NCBI RefSeq assembly: GCF_963676685.1
Contig: NC_092349.1
Span: 79,930,604 to 79,994,603, forward strand
Length of the DNA stretch: 64,000 nt
From: Mytilus edulis
Lineage: Eukaryota; Mollusca; Bivalvia; Mytilida; Mytilidae
Direction: 5' to 3'
Part shown: one piece after another, positions 59,821-64,000 of the stretch
Layout: every line of letters starts with the position of its first letter
Numbering within the stretch: the first letter of the stretch is position 1
The notes under the pieces: model-generated
What the model was told of the DNA's origin: nothing
What the model saw: the letters and a program-made list of their open reading frames with translations, nothing else
Databases searched by the model: none
Made by a program: the position numbers and the translations under genes

Positions 59821-62230
59821 TTATTTTCGAATAGAAATCTTCTTCTGCTTCTTGTTCTTAACATACGGGTGGTCTTCATGTTTTGATTTTGATGATTTTA
59901 TGCCGCGGTCAGCTTTCATTAGCATATTCTTCTCATATTGGATTATTTCGCTGAGTTTTTCATATAATTTGTATAACTTGCACCTTTTTTCACCTCGAAA
60001 TACTTTATAATTTACACTTTGTTTGTGTTTTTTCTGCAAAATGTCAGTTTTTTGAATATTTTTCAGAGCCTTGTATGCACTACTGCCTACTGGAATATCA
60101 CAGTGTAGAGCACTACAGAGTTCTAATATAGACTCCCCTGGACCATTATTAACGCTGTGAGCTGCTGCATGTGCACGACCAGACATGTTTTTCTTGAAAG
60201 TAACATTTGAAGGTAATGATCTTCTTAAACACCTATTAAATCCCTCAACAAAATTGGTGTTCATGTTTAACCGTGTCTTTTCAAGCACTTTGGAACCAAG
60301 TCGCTTATTTATTTGTTTCCGAAGCGAGTCTAAATTCTCATTGCAGCTACTTATATTAAAAGAATTTGGTAAGAAAGGACGGCCTTTTAACCACGATCCC
60401 TGAAATCCTTTACAGGCAAAGGAGTTTTTTCTGCACCTGGCATGATCTCCCATGTAGCAGTAAGCTATGGCATCCACAGTGTGAGAAATTTTATTTTTTA
60501 CTTTGCAAAAGTCTCCAGCATAAAATTTATAGGCCAGTAATAGTTCTCTGTTACATCTCTCAGTCAGATCAACAGAGAAATTATTCAAAAGTTTTTGTCT
60601 TTTTAGTTTTGTTGTAGCTGGCATCACTTTTAAAAGAGTTTTATCTGACTTTGCTCCTTTACGTACATGGTCGGAAAGATGTCTAGTGTCTAAAAAGTTT
60701 TCTGGCTCAACAGTATTTATACCCTCATTGTGAAGGTCCATGGCAGCTTTATAGGCAGAACTGTCTGCATCAGTAACTAAATGCTCAATTTCAAGTTGGT
60801 CTTCCTTTAAATCAAGGAGGCATTCCCTGGCCCAGGTATACTCATCTCCTATACTTTTTACCATGGGTATATTTGCACTGCAATCATCTGTGCAATCTTC
60901 ATGAAGTCGGCCTGAGTCATTGTCTACGTCAAGACTAGAATGTTTGGAACAGAGCTTGTTTTTGATATTTAATGCTAATATATTGTGTTTTGATGTTTCA
61001 TTTTCAGCTGCCGTATAAATTGTTTGTGTTGCCGGTTGAAATGGAGTGCGGCCTACACCAGAATACAGTGGATTATTGTACATTCCATCCATTTGAACAC
61101 TTATAGCATGTGGATTTTCCTTGCCTCTTAACTTATTTATTTCTACAATATCATTTCTTCTTCTTTTCATATCCTGTTTATTAATTTGTTCAATTTGTTT
61201 CATGACTGTATTTGCTCTTCTTTGTAGGCTAGATGTTGTTGGAGCCAAGATGTTACCACTTAAGAAGATTTTTTGTATACCAGAATAAGCAATGGGTGAT
61301 TGACTCAGGCCGACATGAATTGCAGTGTCAAGTTTTGATGCTTTTCTCCCAGGTTTCCCACTTTCCAATTCTTCATACAGGGTGTACCGCTTTGATTTGT
61401 AATCACACTTTGTGCATATTAGCTGTTGTCGCGTTCCAAAGCCTCTTTTCTCTTCATTTCCTAAATCGCATAGCAGAATACCTTCACACTGTGGATTTCT
61501 CAATTGATGTTCTTTAAATGCTGCATTCCACATTTCCTCCATCTTGTATATACATATTGCTCTGTTTGAATTGTAATCCGGTCTAAAAAATATCAAAAAA
61601 AATAAAAATTAGACTTAGCAAAGTACATATGCCTATTTACTAATTTTGAAAATAGAGTTACCTGCCCCTTAGTTGACAGATATTTTTCTCTGTGATTTTA
61701 GATGGTACATAGACTTTTAAATCTTGCAATATGTATGAAGATGCTTCTTTTTATTAATATATTTGTTGTTTAATTCATAAAAATAACAGTTTATATGATT
61801 ATACTGTTCTTTTTTAATTAAGAAAGGTGCATAGTGGCTCAAAATGGGCAATTTTTTGTACTTTTTACTCTATTATTTCCAAATTATTGTCTTTTTTGGT
61901 AAAAATATTTCACTTAAACTGTTTATGAGTAAATATTATTCAATTGTTAGCTTACCTTTTGTCCTTTTTAGCATTTTTCCTAATTGGTTTGGTAAGAAGC
62001 ACCTCATCACTCATTGGACGGAGTAATCTTGCAGCACGGCACACCCTTTTGGATTTCTCCTGTGGATTAGCATACGGATCATTCACTACTAAATTGTGTT
62101 TTTCTTTGGTAAGTCTAATGTACTTAGATGTGTAAGAGTCACTTTTATTTTGTTTCACAGTCTTTCTTTTCTTGTTATAAGGAACATTTCCACCTTTGAA
62201 TTTGTGTGTATTTCCCTTTTGGAATACCAT
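59821..62230 (-). CDS. Mutator-like DDE transposase, two exons, 678 aa, copy 1
   Basis: Exon 1 is 61956-62230 (91 codons plus 2 nt, very basic: KGNTHKFKGGNVPYNKKRK). Exon 2 is 59821-61582. The split Arg codon and GT/AG borders agree, giving one 678-residue frame. Features in order: a zinc-finger-like ICTKCDYKSKRY; a first Asp in SVQMDGMYNNPLYSG (about residue 257); TPFQPATQTIY; a Cys/His group HEDCTDDCSANIP; a second Asp in HLVTDADSSAY (363/365); LDTRHLSDHVRKG; and a Glu in NFVEGFNRCLRR (about 538). These fit the D-D-E layout of the Mutator-like transposases found widely in invertebrates. The C-terminus is Lys-rich, perhaps nuclear localisation. The frame is intact, so the element may be recently active. 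Confidence 0.82.
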
Positions 62231-62933
62231 ATTTAGTAAAACAACAGAATTTTCACTTATATTCTACACTGTCTTTTTTTTTTATATGCTGATTTTGAAT
62301 AATGTTCTTATAATTTCTTTTTGCAATATAAGTTGAAATCAAATGCTCACTAATTTATAGAAGAAATTGAAAAGAAACAGATGACCCCTTAAATTTTTAC
62401 AGAATTTCTAAATAGACAACAAGATAATGTTTTGATATTTTTATAGTTTCTGTGAGGACAGCCAGATTTAATGCATATCATCTTTATTTCTCTTATCATT
62501 GGTAATAAAATGATAGAGGTTAATGATTCAAAGTGCCTCTTCAGTACACTTTTTTTTGGACAAAAGTTTTGAAAATATATGAAAAAAGACTGTTTTTCAC
62601 TATTTTCAATAAATCTTGGGTATATTCCACCCTGAATAAAATTTGAAATCAACTTATACATACGCAAAGAAACATTGCTTATATGTACATGAAAAAACAA
62701 CATTTGTATTTTTTTGTAGAATTTTAATGCTTGAATTTTTCATTTAAACTTCTGTTTCAGTTGGTATTGCTGACTAAATCTTCTACTGGCCGCAAACATG
62801 GGATGAAGTATAGAAATGTCCATTTCTCAAAGAAGACTTCACAGATCACTTCCTAATTTGGTGTGTGTGATAGACATAGATAGTTGTATATGCAGGCAAA
62901 AATAAAGTCTCATTTGAAAACTTTTTATTCTTT
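62231..62933. other. Non-coding spacer between transposon copies
   Basis: No ORF with a recognisable domain. It should hold the transposase promoter. Near the right end a CTTTTTATTCTTTCTATAG stretch resembling a plus-strand splice acceptor stands directly at the start of the second copy. Confidence 0.5.
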
Positions 62934-63030
62934 CTATAGAATTTCTCTACTTTCACTTTCGATATTGGATTTTCAGAAAATCTGACTCTGAATCAAACAT
63001 TCAATTGATTTTGATTGAATTTTAATCAAT

Positions 63031-63417
63031 ATGGATGACTTTTGGAGAGAACTACAACACAAATTCAACAAAAAAACCCAGGGAAGTGTCAATGGAAAGG
63101 GGTGTATTGAGTGGTCGGGCACAAAAAAGGGAAAATCTGGTTATGGCATACAGGTTGTGAAATGGCCACAGGGGGAGAAAAAAAGGGAGGCTGCACATAG
63201 AGTGGCATATATGATTAGGCATAAATTGACCAGATATGATATGCCAAGGGTGGATGAAAACAATAATACAATAGAGTGTAGCCATATTTGTCACAATGCA
63301 TCATGTGTAAATGTAAACCACCTTGTTTTAGAACCTCATGCTATTAACTTGGACCGACTGCACTGTAAAAACCAGGGACTATGTTCAAAGAGTCACAAAC
63401 CATATTGTTTAATTTAA
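63031..63417 (+). CDS. His-Me-finger endonuclease-like protein, 128 aa, copy 2
   Basis: The translation is identical to the copy at 59419-59805, including SHICHNASCVNVNHL and the C-terminal Cys/His cluster. Intact frame. Confidence 0.85.
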   Translation: MDDFWRELQHKFNKKTQGSVNGKGCIEWSGTKKGKSGYGIQVVKWPQGEKKREAAHRVAYMIRHKLTRYDMPRVDENNNTIECSHICHNASCVNVNHLVLEPHAINLDRLHCKNQGLCSKSHKPYCLI

Positions 63418-63432
63418 AAGTACTAAATTTAT

Positions 63433-64000
63433 TTATTTTCGAATAGAAATCTTCTTCTGCTTCTTGTTCTTAACATACGGGTGGTCTTCATGTTTTGATT
63501 TTGATGATTTTATGCCGCGGTCAGCTTTCATTAGCATATTCTTCTCATATTGGATTATTTCGCTGAGTTTTTCATATAATTTGTATAACTTGCACCTTTT
63601 TTCACCTCGAAATACTTTATAATTTACACTTTGTTTGTGTTTTTTCTGCAAAATGTCAGTTTTTTGAATATTTTTCAGAGCCTTGTATGCACTACTGCCT
63701 ACTGGAATATCACAGTGTAGAGCACTACAGAGTTCTAATATAGACTCCCCTGGACCATTATTAACGCTGTGAGCTGCTGCATGTGCACGACCAGACATGT
63801 TTTTCTTGAAAGTAACATTTGAAGGTAATGATCTTCTTAAACACCTATTAAATCCCTCAACAAAATTGGTGTTCATGTTTAACCGTGTCTTTTCAAGCAC
63901 TTTGGAACCAAGTCGCTTATTTATTTGTTTCCGAAGCGAGTCTAAATTCTCATTGCAGCTACTTATATTAAAAGAATTTGGTAAGAAAGGACGGCCTTTT
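63433..64000 (-). CDS. Mutator-like transposase C-terminal part, copy 2 (runs off the window)
   Basis: Encodes the same C-terminal residues as the first copy, including NFVEGFNRCLRR with the catalytic Glu. The frame is open to the window edge; the first two catalytic Asp residues and exon 1 would lie beyond 64000. Confidence 0.82.
   Translation of the reverse strand, partial: KGRPFLPNSFNISSCNENLDSLRKQINKRLGSKVLEKTRLNMNTNFVEGFNRCLRRSLPSNVTFKKNMSGRAHAAAHSVNNGPGESILELCSALHCDIPVGSSAYKALKNIQKTDILQKKHKQSVNYKVFRGEKRCKLYKLYEKLSEIIQYEKNMLMKADRGIKSSKSKHEDHPYVKNKKQKKISIRK

Larger units (their letters stand above)
59323..62933. mobile_element. Mutator-like DNA transposon / tandem repeat unit, first copy (about 3.6 kb)
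   Basis: Contains the plus-strand endonuclease gene (59419-59805) and the minus-strand two-exon transposase gene (59821-62230), tail to tail. The sequence from TATAGAATTTCTCTAC (59323) recurs at 62935, so one unit is about 3,612 bp in head-to-tail order. No terminal inverted repeat bounding the whole unit was found, so true element ends are unresolved. Confidence 0.75.
62935..64000. mobile_element. Mutator-like transposon, second tandem copy, cut by the window end
   Basis: Matches 59323-60388 base for base wherever I compared them. Same orientation; unit distance 3,612 bp. Confidence 0.88.

Overview
This window looks like AT-rich nuclear DNA from a marine bivalve, most likely a mussel close to Mytilus. 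The organism is inferred from intron-rich genes, an opine dehydrogenase (typical of marine molluscs), a tRNA-derived SINE, and dense foldback/MITE-type repeats of the kind that fill mussel genomes. No bacterial-style operons, rRNA or CRISPR arrays are visible. All host genes that I can assemble lie on the minus strand.

Layout. (1) 961-16993 holds a complete 12-exon SLC6 neurotransmitter/amino-acid transporter of 575 aa, rebuilt exon by exon with consistent splice phases. Its introns carry nested transposons, a tRNA-type SINE and tandem repeats, and exon 3 has a tandem 108-bp duplication of its acceptor and 5' part. (2) 19550-20782 holds an opine dehydrogenase whose whole coding sequence is in one exon. 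(3) 20800-30400 is repeat-rich and I see no gene in it. (4) 30405-39003 holds a five-exon immunoglobulin-superfamily (IgSF) membrane protein of 313 aa. (5) 44571-55220 holds a ten-exon, six-Ig-domain receptor of 821 aa with a transmembrane exon and a tyrosine-rich cytoplasmic tail. (6) 58438-58682 is the terminal transmembrane exon of a third IgSF gene, paralogous to the last exon of the first. The rest of that gene would lie beyond the window, and transposon DNA fills its upstream intron. (7) 59323-64000 holds an autonomous-looking element: a two-exon, 678-aa Mutator-like DDE transposase gene (minus) placed tail-to-tail with a 128-aa His-Me-finger (HNH-type) endonuclease gene (plus). A second, apparently identical copy starts 3,612 bp downstream in the same orientation and runs off the window.

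How the parts fit. The three IgSF genes form a same-strand cluster of cell-surface receptors, possibly in recognition or immunity, with tails that differ from simple and short to multi-tyrosine. The transposase/endonuclease pair is the most unusual system here: a cut-and-paste transposase with a nuclease partner whose stop codon lies 15 bp from the transposase stop. Much of the remaining DNA is foldback elements and fragments of one reverse-transcriptase retroelement family. All spliced models are predictions read from splice sites and reading phase; no transcript or database search was available.
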